From Caulobacter sp. (lineage in GTDB: Bacteria > Pseudomonadota > Alphaproteobacteria > Caulobacterales > Caulobacteraceae), in the NCBI GenBank assembly GCA_030678995.1, contig JAUXTQ010000002.1, positions 1-64,000 of the forward strand: a stretch of 64,000 bases of DNA, written 5' to 3'. The notes beneath the pieces were generated by a model, which saw only the letters and a program-made list of their open reading frames with translations, searched no databases and was not told the origin of the DNA. Both the position numbers and the translations under genes were made by a program. Each line of letters opens with the position of its first letter. Within the stretch, counting starts at the first letter, position 1. This document shows positions 1 through 10,011 of the stretch, piece by piece.

Positions 1-1
1 G

Positions 2-1044
<1,043 letters not shown>

Positions 1045-1048
<4 letters not shown>

Positions 1049-1251
1049 CTGGCGAGGCGGTTATAGGGGAACCGGTCGCGGATTTCGGCGACGAAGAAGC
1101 GGCCCCTGGACTCGGCCTCGACGAAGCCGCGGCGCACCTCGCCGGGAACGCCGACATAGACGTACTCGCCGCCGTCGGCGAACCGGACGAACAGCTTCTG
1201 CCGCTCATCCTCGTAGCGGATGTCGCTGATGACGGCGGTCCCGGCGGGCAT
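1045..1251 (-). CDS. KTSC-domain small protein
   Basis: A 68-residue protein whose sequence ([22 protein letters not shown], ending near FPYNRL) matches the KTSC fold, a short domain named after a lysyl-tRNA synthetase C-terminal region. Family members are small stand-alone proteins of unknown function. The domain fills nearly the whole protein, so it is intact. It converges with argG and shares 4 nt with its stop. Family assignment is from motif memory; no role can be inferred. Confidence 0.75.
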
Positions 1252-1385
1252 GGGCGACCTCCCGATCGGCTGGCTCCCAGGTCCCTAAAGCCCCCCGCGG
1301 CCGGGGGTTCCGGCTCCGGGCGAAGCATGACAGGCTCGCGCCACGGCGGCGCAGACCGCCGCGGGACATCGGGAGGCCCCATCCA

Positions 1386-1796
1386 ATGCAGTCGTATGCC
1401 TATGTCGCCATCGTCACCCTCGTGGCCCTGCTGGTCTATTTCTGGATGGGGCTGGGCGTCGCCGGCGCCCGGCGCAAGTGCGGCATCGCCGCGCCGTGCA
1501 TGACCGGCGACCCGGCGCTCGAGCGCAGCATCCGCGTTCAGGCCAACACCCTGGAGTGGCTGCCGATCTTCCTGCCGTCGCTGTGGCTGTTCCACCTGTT
1601 CTGGACGCCGCAGGATCCGATGGGCCAGATCGCCGCCGGGCTCGGCGTGGTGTGGATCGTCGGCCGGATCCTCTACGCCCTCGGCTACGTCAAGGATCCG
1701 GGCAAGCGCGAACTGGGCTTCCTGGTCCAGACCCTGGCGGCCGGCGTCCTGTTGCTCGGCGCCCTCGGCAAGGCCGTGTGGATCCTGTTCGCCTAG
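1386..1796 (+). CDS. MAPEG family membrane protein
   Basis: A 136-residue protein with four hydrophobic helices. The ERSIRVQANTLEWLP segment and the later RILYALGYVKDPGKRELGF are typical of the MAPEG superfamily (eicosanoid and glutathione metabolism, microsomal GST-like). Bacterial members are inner-membrane proteins whose substrates are mostly unknown. ATG start at 1386. It ends convergently with the sulfite-exporter-like gene, overlapping by 4 nt. The family is clear; enzymatic activity is not shown. Confidence 0.88.
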   Translation: MQSYAYVAIVTLVALLVYFWMGLGVAGARRKCGIAAPCMTGDPALERSIRVQANTLEWLPIFLPSLWLFHLFWTPQDPMGQIAAGLGVVWIVGRILYALGYVKDPGKRELGFLVQTLAAGVLLLGALGKAVWILFA

Positions 1797-2572
1797 ATAT
1801 TCAACCCGGCGAGCACCACGCCCTGCCAGATCGCCAAGCCTGTCACCAGCAGGCCGACCATCCAGGTCAGGGCGCGGACCGGTAGCACCTTGGTCATCCA
1901 GCCGGCGAGCGGCGCGGCCAGCACGCCGCCGGCGATCAGCCCGCCCACGGACCAGATGTGGTCGCGCAGGCCCGTGGCGTCCCAGTGCCCCGTGACGATG
2001 GCGGCCAGAAAGGTCGCCGAGATGGCCCCGGCGACGAAGAACTCGGCGGCGTTGGTCGTGCCGATGGCCTGTCGCGGGTCCGCGCCCGAGCCCAGCAGGG
2101 TGCTGGTGACCACCGGGCCCCAGCCGCCGCCGCCCACCGCGTCGAAGAAACCGCCGATGAAGCCCAGCGGGCCGGGGCGCTTCCAGCTCAGCACCTTGGG
2201 CCGCGTGCCCTTCCAGGCGCGCCAGAGGATGACCAGGCCCATGATCCCCAGCCAGGCCACCACCCAGGGCTTGATCACCTTCCCGTCGATGGAGGTCAGG
2301 ACATAGGTGCCCAGCACCCCGCCGACGACCCCGCCGACCGCCAGGTGCAGCAGCAGCCGCCAGTTCACGTTGCGATAGATGATGTGCGACACGGCCGAGG
2401 CCGCGCCGGTGAACACCTTGGCCGCGTGGACGCTGGCCGAGGCGTTGGCCGGCGGCACGCCCAGCGCCAGCAGCACGGTCGAGGAAACCACGCCGTAGGC
2501 CATGCCCAGGGCGCCATCGACCAGCTGCGCCGCCGCGCCGACGGCGAAGAAGATCCAGAAATCGGGGTCCAT
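1793..2572 (-). CDS. TauE/SafE family anion exporter
   Basis: A 259-residue polytopic inner-membrane protein with about eight helices and the two-fold internal repeat of the TauE/SafE (DUF81) family. The glycine-rich GGFFDAVGGGGWGPVVTSTLL segment in the middle is the family hallmark. Members export sulfite, sulfoacetate or related organosulfur anions, but substrate cannot be read from sequence. No sulfur-metabolism genes lie next to it. ATG start at 2572; it stands alone on the minus strand. Confidence 0.9.
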   Translation of the reverse strand: MDPDFWIFFAVGAAAQLVDGALGMAYGVVSSTVLLALGVPPANASASVHAAKVFTGAASAVSHIIYRNVNWRLLLHLAVGGVVGGVLGTYVLTSIDGKVIKPWVVAWLGIMGLVILWRAWKGTRPKVLSWKRPGPLGFIGGFFDAVGGGGWGPVVTSTLLGSGADPRQAIGTTNAAEFFVAGAISATFLAAIVTGHWDATGLRDHIWSVGGLIAGGVLAAPLAGWMTKVLPVRALTWMVGLLVTGLAIWQGVVLAGLNI

Positions 2573-2825
2573 GCCGCTCCAGTCCCGAGGTTGCCGCTGA
2601 CCCTAGGCGAAAGCGGGCCGGCTCGTCACCCTTGAATTCCTATCAATCAAGTGGGAGTTTCTTCACGCCAACCAGTGTTGTGTGCCCAGCGGCCCCGATC
2701 CAGGCAACAACGCGTGACCCTGCCTGGCGATCCCGCCGCGGCGGCGGCCGAGAAGCCCCTTGGCGCAACCGGCCCGCGGCGCCATGTGTTGTGCTGAGAG
2801 GGACGATCTTCGGGAGCAAACGACC

Positions 2826-3401
2826 ATGACCCTCAAGGCGACTGCCCTGGCGGCGGCTCTGCTGGCGACGACGGCGCTGAGCGCCTGCGCCACGGCGACC
2901 CCCTACCAGCCCAATGTGCGTGGCCAGGCTGTCTCGGGTGGATATTCCGATGTCCGCCTGGAGGCCGACCGGTTCCAGGTGACCTTCGCGGGCAACACCC
3001 TGACCCGGCGCGAAACCGTCGAGCGCTATCTGCTCTACCGGGCCGCCGAACTGACGGTGTCCCAGGGCGCGGACTGGTTCTCGCTGGTCGAGCGCCAGAC
3101 CGACCGCAAGACGCGCACCTATGTGGAGCCTGACCCCTTTGGCGGCCTGGGGGCCTATGGCTACTGGCGGCCGGCGTGGCGCTACTACGGCCCGCGCTGG
3201 GGCTGGCGGGCGTGGGATCCCTGGTACGGCGATCCGTTCTGGGCCGACCGGGTTGATGTGCGGACCGTCGAACGGTTCGAGGCCTCGGCGGAAATCCTGC
3301 TGGGCAAAGGCCCCAAGCCGGCCGGCGACCCGCGCGCCTTCGACGCGCGGGACGTGATGGCCAACCTCGGCCCGACGATTATCCGGCCGGAGCCCCAATG
3401 A
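2826..3401 (+). CDS. Outer-membrane-type lipoprotein, CC0125/CC1285-like
   Basis: A 191-residue secreted lipoprotein. The signal peptide ends in the lipobox LSAC, making Cys21 the lipidated residue. The mature part (YQPN near the start, then VSGGYSDVRLEADRFQVTF, a YLLYRAAELT helix and an aromatic Trp/Tyr-rich segment at about 105-145) resembles a lipoprotein family known in Caulobacter as CC0125/CC1285. Function is unknown. The ATG at 2826 is chosen because the signal peptide starts there. An inverted-repeat element follows its stop. Confidence 0.8.
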   Translation: MTLKATALAAALLATTALSACATATPYQPNVRGQAVSGGYSDVRLEADRFQVTFAGNTLTRRETVERYLLYRAAELTVSQGADWFSLVERQTDRKTRTYVEPDPFGGLGAYGYWRPAWRYYGPRWGWRAWDPWYGDPFWADRVDVRTVERFEASAEILLGKGPKPAGDPRAFDARDVMANLGPTIIRPEPQ

Positions 3402-3404
3402 GGC

Positions 3405-3515
3405 ATCCCTCCCCTTTATGGGGAGGGACAGACGGCGAAGCCGTCAGGGTGGGGGGGTCGCCCGCTGCCCCACCCGTCTCGCTTCGCGAGCCACCCTCCC
3501 CACGAGGGGGAGGGA
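3405..3515. repeat. Palindromic intergenic repeat, CCCTCCCC-flanked type
   Basis: Two outer hairpins (about 3406-3428 and 3494-3514), each of the form CCCTCCCC...GGGGAGGG, enclose two smaller hairpins (GACGGCGAAGCCGTC at 3431-3445 and CTCGCTTCGCGAG at 3479-3491). A second copy of the same architecture lies at 37395-37541. Both sit between convergent genes, so the hairpins may also end transcription. No coding capacity. Confidence 0.75.
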
Positions 3516-3523
3516 GGAGTCTT

Positions 3524-4312
3524 CTACCGCGGCGCCATCCGGATAGAGCCGTCCAGGCGGACGTCTTCGCCGTTGAAGTAGCCGTTGCGGATCATTTCCA
3601 GGGCCAGGGACGCGTACTCCTCGGCGGCGCCGAGCCGCTTGGGGAACGGCACCTGGGCGCCCAGGGCGGCCTTGACCGCTTCCGGCGCGGCGGCCAGCAG
3701 CGGGGTGTTGAAGATGCCCGGCAGGATGGTGTTGACGCGGATGGCCTCGTTGGACAGGTCGCGGGCGATCGGCAGGGTCATGCCGACCACGCCGCCCTTG
3801 GACGCCGAATAGGCCGCCTGGCCGATCTGGCCGTCCTCGGCCGCCACCGACGCGGTGTTGATGATCACGCCGCGGTCGCCGTCTTCCAGGGGCTCCAGCG
3901 TCAACATGCCGGCCGCCGACTTGGCGATGCAGCGGAAGGTGCCGACCAGGTTGATCTGGATGATCATGTCGAAATGGGCCAGCGGGAAGTGCTTGATGGC
4001 GCCCGTGGTCTTGTCGCGGCTGGCGGTCTTGGCCGCGTTGCCGGTCCCGGCGCAGTTGACCAGAATGCGCTCCTGGCCGTTGGCGGCGCGGGCCTTGACG
4101 AAGCCGGCGTCGACCTCGGCGTCGGAGGTGACATTGACCGCGCAGAAGGTGACCCCGAGCTCTTTCTCGAGGGCGGCGCCGCGGTCGGCCTGGCGGTCGA
4201 GGTCGAAGATGGCGACCTTGACGCCCTGGGCGACCAGGGCGCGGACGGTGGCCTCGCCAAGGCCGGACGCGCCGCCGGTGACGACGGCGGAAATGGAGGA
4301 ATCAAGCTTCAT
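3524..4312 (-). CDS. SDR-family dehydrogenase (3-hydroxyacyl-CoA dehydrogenase type 2-like)
   Basis: A 262-residue classical short-chain dehydrogenase. It has the TGGASGLG cofactor loop at residues 12-19, NCAGT in the Rossmann core, the catalytic Ser in NTASVAA and the YSASK motif. FDLDRQ after the second strand places an aspartate where NAD-preferring enzymes have it. Spacing and the PLED insertion resemble the HSD17B10/3-hydroxyacyl-CoA dehydrogenase type 2 group, which suggests a role in beta-oxidation. That sub-assignment is inference. Divergent from the YkvA gene. Confidence 0.85.
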   Translation of the reverse strand: MKLDSSISAVVTGGASGLGEATVRALVAQGVKVAIFDLDRQADRGAALEKELGVTFCAVNVTSDAEVDAGFVKARAANGQERILVNCAGTGNAAKTASRDKTTGAIKHFPLAHFDMIIQINLVGTFRCIAKSAAGMLTLEPLEDGDRGVIINTASVAAEDGQIGQAAYSASKGGVVGMTLPIARDLSNEAIRVNTILPGIFNTPLLAAAPEAVKAALGAQVPFPKRLGAAEEYASLALEMIRNGYFNGEDVRLDGSIRMAPR

Positions 4313-4365
4313 GGACGGCTCCCCGGTCCTTGTGTTGAATACAGGTCGGAAAGGGGTTTAGCCCG

Positions 4366-4770
4366 ATGAGCGCCAAATCCAAGCCGTCACCCGACGTAAA
4401 CCCGGCGATCGATCCGTCGACCGCGCTCGTCCCCGAGGTGATCAAGGTCAACGAGCGCCGCGTCGCGCGGGGGTTCTGGCCCAAGATGCGGCGCGTCGCC
4501 GCGCGCATTCCCTTCGCCTCCGAAGCCCTCTCCGTCTGGTGGTGCGCCCGCGATCCGGCGACTCCCGCGGCGGCCAAGGGCCTGATGCTGGCGGCGCTGG
4601 CCTATTTCGTCCTGCCGACCGACGCCATTCCCGACATTCTCGCCGGCATCGGCTTCACCGACGACGCGGCGGTGTTCGCCGCCCTGATGGCGGTGGTCGG
4701 CAAGAACATCAAACCCGGGCACCGCGCCTCGGCCCGGGCCTGGCTCGAGAAGATCACCACGGACGACTGA
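4366..4770 (+). CDS. YkvA-family (DUF1232) membrane protein
   Basis: A 134-residue protein with a DUF1232 core (AYFVLPTDAIPDILAGIGFTDDAAV) at about residues 75-105. This PxDxIPD motif defines the YkvA family. The core is hydrophobic and probably membrane-associated; the basic N-terminal half is cytoplasmic. Function unknown. It is followed after 18 nt by the lysoplasmalogenase-like gene, probably cotranscribed. Confidence 0.88.
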   Translation: MSAKSKPSPDVNPAIDPSTALVPEVIKVNERRVARGFWPKMRRVAARIPFASEALSVWWCARDPATPAAAKGLMLAALAYFVLPTDAIPDILAGIGFTDDAAVFAALMAVVGKNIKPGHRASARAWLEKITTDD

Positions 4771-4788
4771 CCGGTTGCGGACGGGGGC

Positions 4789-5445
4789 ATGGAACAGACC
4801 AACACTCTTCTGACCGCGCTGTCAGCGGTCGCCGCCCTGGTCTACGGCCTTGTCCTGACCGGCCGCCCGCCGTCGGTCACCCGGACGCTGGTCAAGGCCG
4901 TCGCCGTGGGGGCGCTGGCTGTGCTGGCCTTCCTGTCGGGCGCGCCCTGGCTGCTGGCGGCGGGGCTGCTGCTCTGCGCCGCCGGTGACGCCTTCCTGGC
5001 CGGCGATCCCAGGCGCTGGCTGACGCCGGGCCTGGGCGCCTTCCTGCTGGGCCATGTCCTATACATCTTCCTGTTCCAGGAGATGCGCGATCCGGCGCTG
5101 GAGATGACCCTGCCGCAGCTGGCCGGCTGTATCGCCGTCGGCGCCGCGGCTGTGGCCATGCTGGCCCGCCTGTGGAAGGCGCTGGGGACCATGCGGCCGG
5201 CGGTGATCCTCTATGTCATCGCCATCGCGGTGATGGTCGGATCGAGCTTCCTGTTGGGCGCATTCTACTGGCCGGCCATGGTCGGGGCCGTGGCCTTCAT
5301 GGCCTCCGACGCCATCCTGGCCATCGACCTGTTCCGGGAGGAAAAGCTGTTGGGCTCCGATCGCCTGACCCGCTGGGCGGTCTGGTTTCTCTACTACGGC
5401 GGCCAGGCGGGCATCGCCTACGCCTTCCTGCGTCAGCCGTTCTGA
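4789..5445 (+). CDS. YhhN-family lysoplasmalogenase-like membrane protein
   Basis: A 218-residue protein with about seven or eight membrane helices. Family signatures are GDAFLAG after the third helix, LGAFLLGHVLYIFLF, and the C-terminal FMASDAILAIDLF. The conserved Asp residues in GDAFLA and SDAILA are shared with TMEM86/YhhN lysoplasmalogenases, which cleave the vinyl-ether bond of lysoplasmalogen. Whether this organism contains plasmalogens is unknown. The stop overlaps the convergent transporter gene by 13 nt. Confidence 0.87.
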   Translation: MEQTNTLLTALSAVAALVYGLVLTGRPPSVTRTLVKAVAVGALAVLAFLSGAPWLLAAGLLLCAAGDAFLAGDPRRWLTPGLGAFLLGHVLYIFLFQEMRDPALEMTLPQLAGCIAVGAAAVAMLARLWKALGTMRPAVILYVIAIAVMVGSSFLLGAFYWPAMVGAVAFMASDAILAIDLFREEKLLGSDRLTRWAVWFLYYGGQAGIAYAFLRQPF

Positions 5446-6356
5446 GCGCGCCGGGACAGCTGCTGTTCGCGCAGGGTGATGAACAGGGTCGAGGCCACCA
5501 CGATGGCCGCCCCGATGATCGTCGCCCAGGTCGGGACTTCCTGGAACAGCACGAAGCCGACCACGGCGGTGAACACCAGCCGGCTGTAGTCGATCGGCGC
5601 CATGGCCCCGGCGTCGCCGATCTGCATGCCCTTGATGTAGCAGCCCTGGGTCACCGTCCCCATCACGCCCATGGCCGCCAGCAACAGCAGGTCCAGCGGT
5701 TCTGGCCAGCGCCAGACGAACAGCGCCGGCGGCAGGGAGAAGATCAGGCCCAGCACCGCCGACCAGACCAGCAGGGTGAAGGGGCTGTGGTCACGGGTCA
5801 TCACCTTCATGCCGGTTATGGTCATGGCGAAGAGGGCCGCCGCGCCCAGCGCCGCCGCCTGGCCCCAGCCGAAACCGTGGCCCGGCGCGCCGGGCTGCAG
5901 CATCACCAGCACGCCCACGAAACCCACCAGCGAAGCGCCGATGCGCAGGGGTCCGGTCTTCTCCCGCAGCACGAACATAGCCAGCGGCACCAGCCACAGG
6001 GTGCGGGTGAAGGACAGGGCGTTGGCCTCGGCCAGCGGCAGCACCTGGAAGGCGTAGAAGCTCAGGATCATGCCCACCGTGCCGGCCGCCGAGCGGAACA
6101 GTAGGATGCCGGGCCGGGTCGCATGGAACGCCCCGCGCCAGTCGCGCAGGATCATCGGCGCCAGCACCAGCAGGCCCGCCGCCTGGCGGTAGAAGGTTTG
6201 CAGCGCGGCGGGATAGTCATCGCCGAGGAACTTGATCAGGGTGGTCATCACCGTGAACGCCAGGGCCGATCCCAGCATCCACAGGGCGCCGCGCACATTG
6301 GGCGCCAACGTGGGCCGCTCCGCCAACGGCGCGACGGGAGGCAGCTCCTCCGGCAT
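5433..6356 (-). CDS. EamA/DMT-family transporter
   Basis: A 307-residue inner-membrane protein with about ten helices in two EamA repeats (roughly residues 15-145 and 155-290), typical of drug/metabolite transporters. The ATG at 6356 overlaps the stop of the upstream SDR as TGATG, so it is translationally coupled. An in-frame extension to 6461 exists but runs inside the SDR gene with non-helical low-complexity sequence and is rejected. Substrate unknown. Last gene of a probable three-gene operon with the SDR and quinone reductase. Confidence 0.87.
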   Translation of the reverse strand: MPEELPPVAPLAERPTLAPNVRGALWMLGSALAFTVMTTLIKFLGDDYPAALQTFYRQAAGLLVLAPMILRDWRGAFHATRPGILLFRSAAGTVGMILSFYAFQVLPLAEANALSFTRTLWLVPLAMFVLREKTGPLRIGASLVGFVGVLVMLQPGAPGHGFGWGQAAALGAAALFAMTITGMKVMTRDHSPFTLLVWSAVLGLIFSLPPALFVWRWPEPLDLLLLAAMGVMGTVTQGCYIKGMQIGDAGAMAPIDYSRLVFTAVVGFVLFQEVPTWATIIGAAIVVASTLFITLREQQLSRRAQNG

Positions 6357-7246
6357 CAGCTTCCCGCGCGCTGCGCCTGCATCGCGGCCTGCATCTGCTG
6401 GGCCTGCTCGGGCGTGATGCCCATGGCGTCGAGGATCGGGTTGTGCGCCGACGGATCCCAAGAGCCCCGGCCGCCGATGGTCAGGCCGCCGTCGACGACG
6501 ATGTGGGTGCCGGTGACGAACAGCGAGTCATCGCTGGCCAGGTAGAGGGCCGCGCGGGCGATGTCCTCGGGTACGCCGGCCTTGGGGATCGGCTGGACCT
6601 TGGCGCCGGCTTCCTCGAACCGGGCGGCCATCTGGTCGGCGACGGCGATCGGCAGACCCATCGAGGCGCCGAAGATCGAGGTGGCGATCAGTCCGGGGCA
6701 GATGGCGTTGACGCGGATGTTCTGCGGCGAGAGCTCGGCCGCCGCGCAGCGCGACATGTGTATCACCGCGCATTTGGCCGCCGAATAGGCCAGCGGGCCG
6801 AAGCCCGCCTGCAGGCCGGCGATCGAGGCGGTGTTGATGATTGAGCCGCCGCCGCGCGCCTGCATCAGGGGAAGGGCGTGCTTCATGCCCACGGCGGGGC
6901 CGCGCACCAGCAGGGCGAAGGTGGCGTCCCAGCGCTCGACGTCGACCTCGGAGACATTGCCCGGCGCCCCGCCGTGTCCGGCGTTGTTGAACAGGATGTC
7001 CAGGCCGCCGAAGGCGTCGGCCGCCATCTTCACTGCCGCGGCGATGTCCTTTTCGCTGGTCACGTCGCAATGGGCGTAACGGATGCGGCCGTCGAACCGC
7101 TTCTCCAGCATGGCGCCCTTGTCGTCCTGCAGGTCGGCGGCGACCACGCAGGCCCCCTCCTTCGCGAACAATTCCACCGTGCCCAGGCCGATGCCCGAAG
7201 CCCCGCCGGTAATGAGGGCGACCTTGCCCTCCAGACGACCCGCCAT
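6356..7246 (-). CDS. SDR-family oxidoreductase
   Basis: A 296-residue short-chain dehydrogenase with TGGASGIG at residues 13-20, NNAG in the core, the catalytic Ser in NTASIAG and YSAAK. The Asp in AADLQDD suggests NAD(H). It carries an extra C-terminal tail of about 40 residues after the usual DGG motif, rich in Met, Gln and Ala. Substrate is not predictable. It sits between the quinone reductase (39 nt upstream) and the coupled EamA transporter. Confidence 0.87.
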   Translation of the reverse strand: MAGRLEGKVALITGGASGIGLGTVELFAKEGACVVAADLQDDKGAMLEKRFDGRIRYAHCDVTSEKDIAAAVKMAADAFGGLDILFNNAGHGGAPGNVSEVDVERWDATFALLVRGPAVGMKHALPLMQARGGGSIINTASIAGLQAGFGPLAYSAAKCAVIHMSRCAAAELSPQNIRVNAICPGLIATSIFGASMGLPIAVADQMAARFEEAGAKVQPIPKAGVPEDIARAALYLASDDSLFVTGTHIVVDGGLTIGGRGSWDPSAHNPILDAMGITPEQAQQMQAAMQAQRAGS

Positions 7247-7285
7247 GCGCTACTCTTCCCTGATCTCGTTCCTGGTTTCGACGTG

Positions 7286-8284
7286 TCAGCCGGTGACCAC
7301 GACCACCTTGCCCATGGCCTTGCGGCTGGCGAGGTGGGCGATGGCCTCGCCCGCCCGCTCAAGCGGGAAGGTCTCGGAGACGTGCGGCTTGATCTTGCCG
7401 GCGGCGTAGAGGTCCATCAGTTCCTTGACGTTCTGCTGGTGCGCCTTGGGATCGCGGGCCACCGCCGCGCCCCAGAAGACGCCGACGATGTCGCAGGACT
7501 TCAGGAGGGTCAGGTTCAGCGGCACCTTGGGGATGCCCGCCGGGAAGCCGATGACCAGGAAGCGGCCGCCCCAGCCGGCGGCGCGGATGGTCGCCTCGGC
7601 GTAGTCGCCGCCGACGGCGTCATAGGCCACGTCCCAGCCGTTCGGCCCGCAGGCCTCCTTGAACAGATTGGCCAGGGCCTTGGTCCCGTCCTTGTCGAAC
7701 GGGCCGACGGGATAGACCACGCCGCTGTCGGCGCCCCGGGCGATGGCCAGGTCGACCTTGGCCTGGCTCGAGGCGGCGGCGATGACTTTCGCGCCCATGG
7801 CCTTGCCCAGCTCGACGGCGGCCAGGCCCACGCCCCCGGCGGCGCCCAGCACCAGCAGGGTCTGGCCGGGCTTGAGATAGCCGCGGTCCTTCAGGCCGTA
7901 ATAGGAGGTGCCGTAGGTCATCATGAAGGCGGCGCCTTCCTCGAACGACATCGCGTCCGGGATTGGCACCACCCGGGCGGCGTCCAGCGCCAGCTCCTCG
8001 GCCATGCCGCCCCAGCCGGTGTTGGCCAGCACTCGCTGGCCGACCTTCAGGTTCGTGACGCCCTCGCCCAGCTCCTTGACCACCCCGGACACTTCGCCGC
8101 CGGGGGCGAACGGCCGCGTGGGTTTGAACTGGTACATGTCCTCGATGATCAGGACGTCGGGATAGTTGACGCCGCAGGCCTTGACCGACAGCACCACCTG
8201 GCCGGGGCCGGCCGTGGGGCTGGGCAGATCCTCGATGACCAGGGTCTCGGGTCCGCCCACGCTCTTGCTCAGCACCGCCCGCAT
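7286..8284 (-). CDS. NADPH:quinone oxidoreductase family protein (zinc-independent MDR)
   Basis: A 332-residue medium-chain reductase. The N-terminal GroES-like domain contains ACGVNYPDVL without the zinc-ligand cysteine cluster of alcohol dehydrogenases. The Rossmann domain has GAAGGVGLAAVELGKAMGA, typical of quinone oxidoreductases. Likely reduces quinones or enones with NADPH in the cytoplasm. First gene of a minus-strand set with the SDR and EamA transporter, and divergent from the isoaspartyl peptidase gene. Confidence 0.88.
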   Translation of the reverse strand: MRAVLSKSVGGPETLVIEDLPSPTAGPGQVVLSVKACGVNYPDVLIIEDMYQFKPTRPFAPGGEVSGVVKELGEGVTNLKVGQRVLANTGWGGMAEELALDAARVVPIPDAMSFEEGAAFMMTYGTSYYGLKDRGYLKPGQTLLVLGAAGGVGLAAVELGKAMGAKVIAAASSQAKVDLAIARGADSGVVYPVGPFDKDGTKALANLFKEACGPNGWDVAYDAVGGDYAEATIRAAGWGGRFLVIGFPAGIPKVPLNLTLLKSCDIVGVFWGAAVARDPKAHQQNVKELMDLYAAGKIKPHVSETFPLERAGEAIAHLASRKAMGKVVVVTG

Positions 8285-8363
8285 GCCGTCTCTCCCGCTC
8301 TTTCATTGATCGTTGGAGAAGGCTATCGCCCTCTCGTCGGCGTTTATAGGCCGGAGACCGAAG

Positions 8364-9242
8364 TTGGCGAACAATTGTTTGAGTTTGGTGGTGCACGGTG
8401 GCGCGGGCGCGAAACGCGGCCGCGATTACAGCCGCGAGATCGCCCACATGCGAGGCCTGGTTGAGGCGGGACGGGACCGGCTGGTGGCCGGCGCCCTGGC
8501 CCTGGACGTGGCCGAGGAGACCACCGCCGCCCTCGAGGCCTCGGGCCTCTATGTGGCCGGCCGGGGGGCCTCGCCCAACACCGATGGCCGCTACGAGCTC
8601 GACGCCTGCTTGATGGACGGCCACACCGGCCGGGCCGGGTCGGTGGCGGCGCTGCAGGGCTTCCAGAGCCCGGTGGCGGTGGCCCGCGCCATCATGGACT
8701 GGACCCCGCATGTCATGCTGGCCGGCGAGGGCGCGGCGCGCTTCGCCGCCGCCCAGGGGCTGGCCGCCATCGCCCATGACGCCGCCTGGTTCACCCAGGC
8801 CGGCCAGGACGAGTCCAACCATCCGCCCGGCGTGCTCGCACACGGCACCGTCGGCTGCGTGGTGCGCGACGGCGAGGGCCGGCTGGCGGCGGCCACCTCC
8901 ACCGGTGGGGTGTTCGGCAAGCTGCCGGGGCGGGTTGGAGATTCCCCGCTGATCGGCGCCGGCGGATGGGCCGACGATCGCGTGGCGGTTTCCTGCACCG
9001 GCCAGGGGGAGTATTTCGTGCGGGTCGCCGCGGCGGCCCAGCTGGCCTACCGGATGCGGTTCGGCGGCCAGTCGCTCGACACAGCGGCCGCGGCGGTGCT
9101 GGCGGAGATTCGGGCCTTGGGCGGCGAGGGCGGCCTTATCGCGGTGGATGCGGCCGGCAACGTCGCCATGCCGTTCGTCTCGGCCGGCATGAAGCGCGCG
9201 GCGCTCATGCCGGATGGCGGAATCGTCTCGGAAGCGTTCTGA
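8364..9242 (+). CDS. Isoaspartyl peptidase/L-asparaginase (Ntn hydrolase)
   Basis: A 292-residue type III asparaginase homologue. The family start motif VVHGGAG is near residue 12. The self-cleavage site HGTVG puts the new N-terminal nucleophile at Thr162, and the GNVAMPF segment is conserved near the end. It is made as a proenzyme, then cut into alpha and beta subunits that hydrolyse isoaspartyl dipeptides and asparagine. I chose TTG 8364 because GGAG stands 7 nt upstream; a TTG at 8313 would add 17 non-conserved residues. A strong hairpin follows the stop. Confidence 0.9.
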   Translation: MANNCLSLVVHGGAGAKRGRDYSREIAHMRGLVEAGRDRLVAGALALDVAEETTAALEASGLYVAGRGASPNTDGRYELDACLMDGHTGRAGSVAALQGFQSPVAVARAIMDWTPHVMLAGEGAARFAAAQGLAAIAHDAAWFTQAGQDESNHPPGVLAHGTVGCVVRDGEGRLAAATSTGGVFGKLPGRVGDSPLIGAGGWADDRVAVSCTGQGEYFVRVAAAAQLAYRMRFGGQSLDTAAAAVLAEIRALGGEGGLIAVDAAGNVAMPFVSAGMKRAALMPDGGIVSEAF

Positions 9243-9249
9243 TTTCCAC

Positions 9250-9280
9250 CGTCATGGCCCGGCTTGTCCGGGCCATGACG
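9250..9280. repeat. Perfect hairpin, CGTCATGGCCCG repeat family
   Basis: A perfect 13-bp stem (9250-9262 with 9268-9280) around a 5-nt loop CTTGT. It lies between the convergent isoaspartyl peptidase and cupin genes. The same arm sequence occurs twice, in inverted orientation, at 22753-22877, so this is a dispersed REP-like unit that could also act as a terminator. Confidence 0.75.
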
Positions 9281-9293
9281 ATTGGGGGTTAGG

Positions 9294-9941
9294 CTACAGC
9301 CCGCTCAACTTCTGAAACACGCCGAACGCCCCCTCGAACCGCGCGCCGCCGCCGAGGCTAACGGCAAGGGCGAAGCAGACCTCGTCCGTCTCGGCCAGCG
9401 GCGCATGGACGAGTCCCGGCCGGGCGAAGTTGACGTCGCCGGGACCGAACCGCTCGTGGCCGTCATGGAAGGCCCCGGTGATCACCAGGGTGTATTCCTC
9501 GCCGTCATGATCGTGGGGTGCGACGCCGCGGCCGGGCTCGATGCGCAGCAGCTCGGTCTCACCCTCGCCGCCCACCGCCAGTTTCAGGCCGCGCAGGCCG
9601 AATCCGAGGAAACGCCATTTGCGGCCCGCGGCGATGGCCTCGAACACCGCCTCGCGCAGGGGGTCCGGCAGGGTCAGCAGTTCGTCCAGCCGCTTGCCGG
9701 CGCCGGCGGCGGCGTCGCGCGCGCGGCTGTCGAGCGCTTCCAGGGCGTCGATCCGGGCCAGGGCCTGATCGACCGCGTCGGCCGCCAGGGGCAGGGGCGC
9801 CTCGCCGTCGAGGAAGGCGCCGCCGACGGCGTCCTCCTCGCGCGGCGCGGTCCGCTCGCCCCGCAGCACGGCCGCCGTCGCCTCCATCAGGCGCAGGCCT
9901 GGATGGCTGGCGGGATCGGGCAGGGTGACGTCAGCGATCAT
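9294..9941 (-). CDS. ChrR-like cupin protein, putative anti-sigma factor
   Basis: A 215-residue protein 70 nt downstream of an ECF sigma factor gene, the usual position of a ChrR-type anti-sigma. The C-terminal cupin (about residues 115-215) has HDHDGEEYTLVITGAF, with metal-binding His and Glu. The central GGAFLDGE...PLAADAVDQALARI matches the linker of ChrR proteins. However, the N-terminal zinc-binding H-x3-C-x2-C motif is missing: the only cysteine is at about residue 197, in the cupin. It may bind sigma in a zinc-independent way. Confidence 0.75.
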   Translation of the reverse strand: MIADVTLPDPASHPGLRLMEATAAVLRGERTAPREEDAVGGAFLDGEAPLPLAADAVDQALARIDALEALDSRARDAAAGAGKRLDELLTLPDPLREAVFEAIAAGRKWRFLGFGLRGLKLAVGGEGETELLRIEPGRGVAPHDHDGEEYTLVITGAFHDGHERFGPGDVNFARPGLVHAPLAETDEVCFALAVSLGGGARFEGAFGVFQKLSGL

Positions 9942-10011
9942 GCGGCGGGACCATTCCCTGAAAGGGCGCGATATGGAGCGCGCGCGACGGCGGTCAAGAC
10001 AAGCGGGTGCG

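Noticed and set aside
8313-8363. Longer start for the isoaspartyl peptidase
   Set aside because: The 17 extra residues are not family-like and no ribosome-binding site precedes TTG 8313, while TTG 8364 has GGAG at the right distance.
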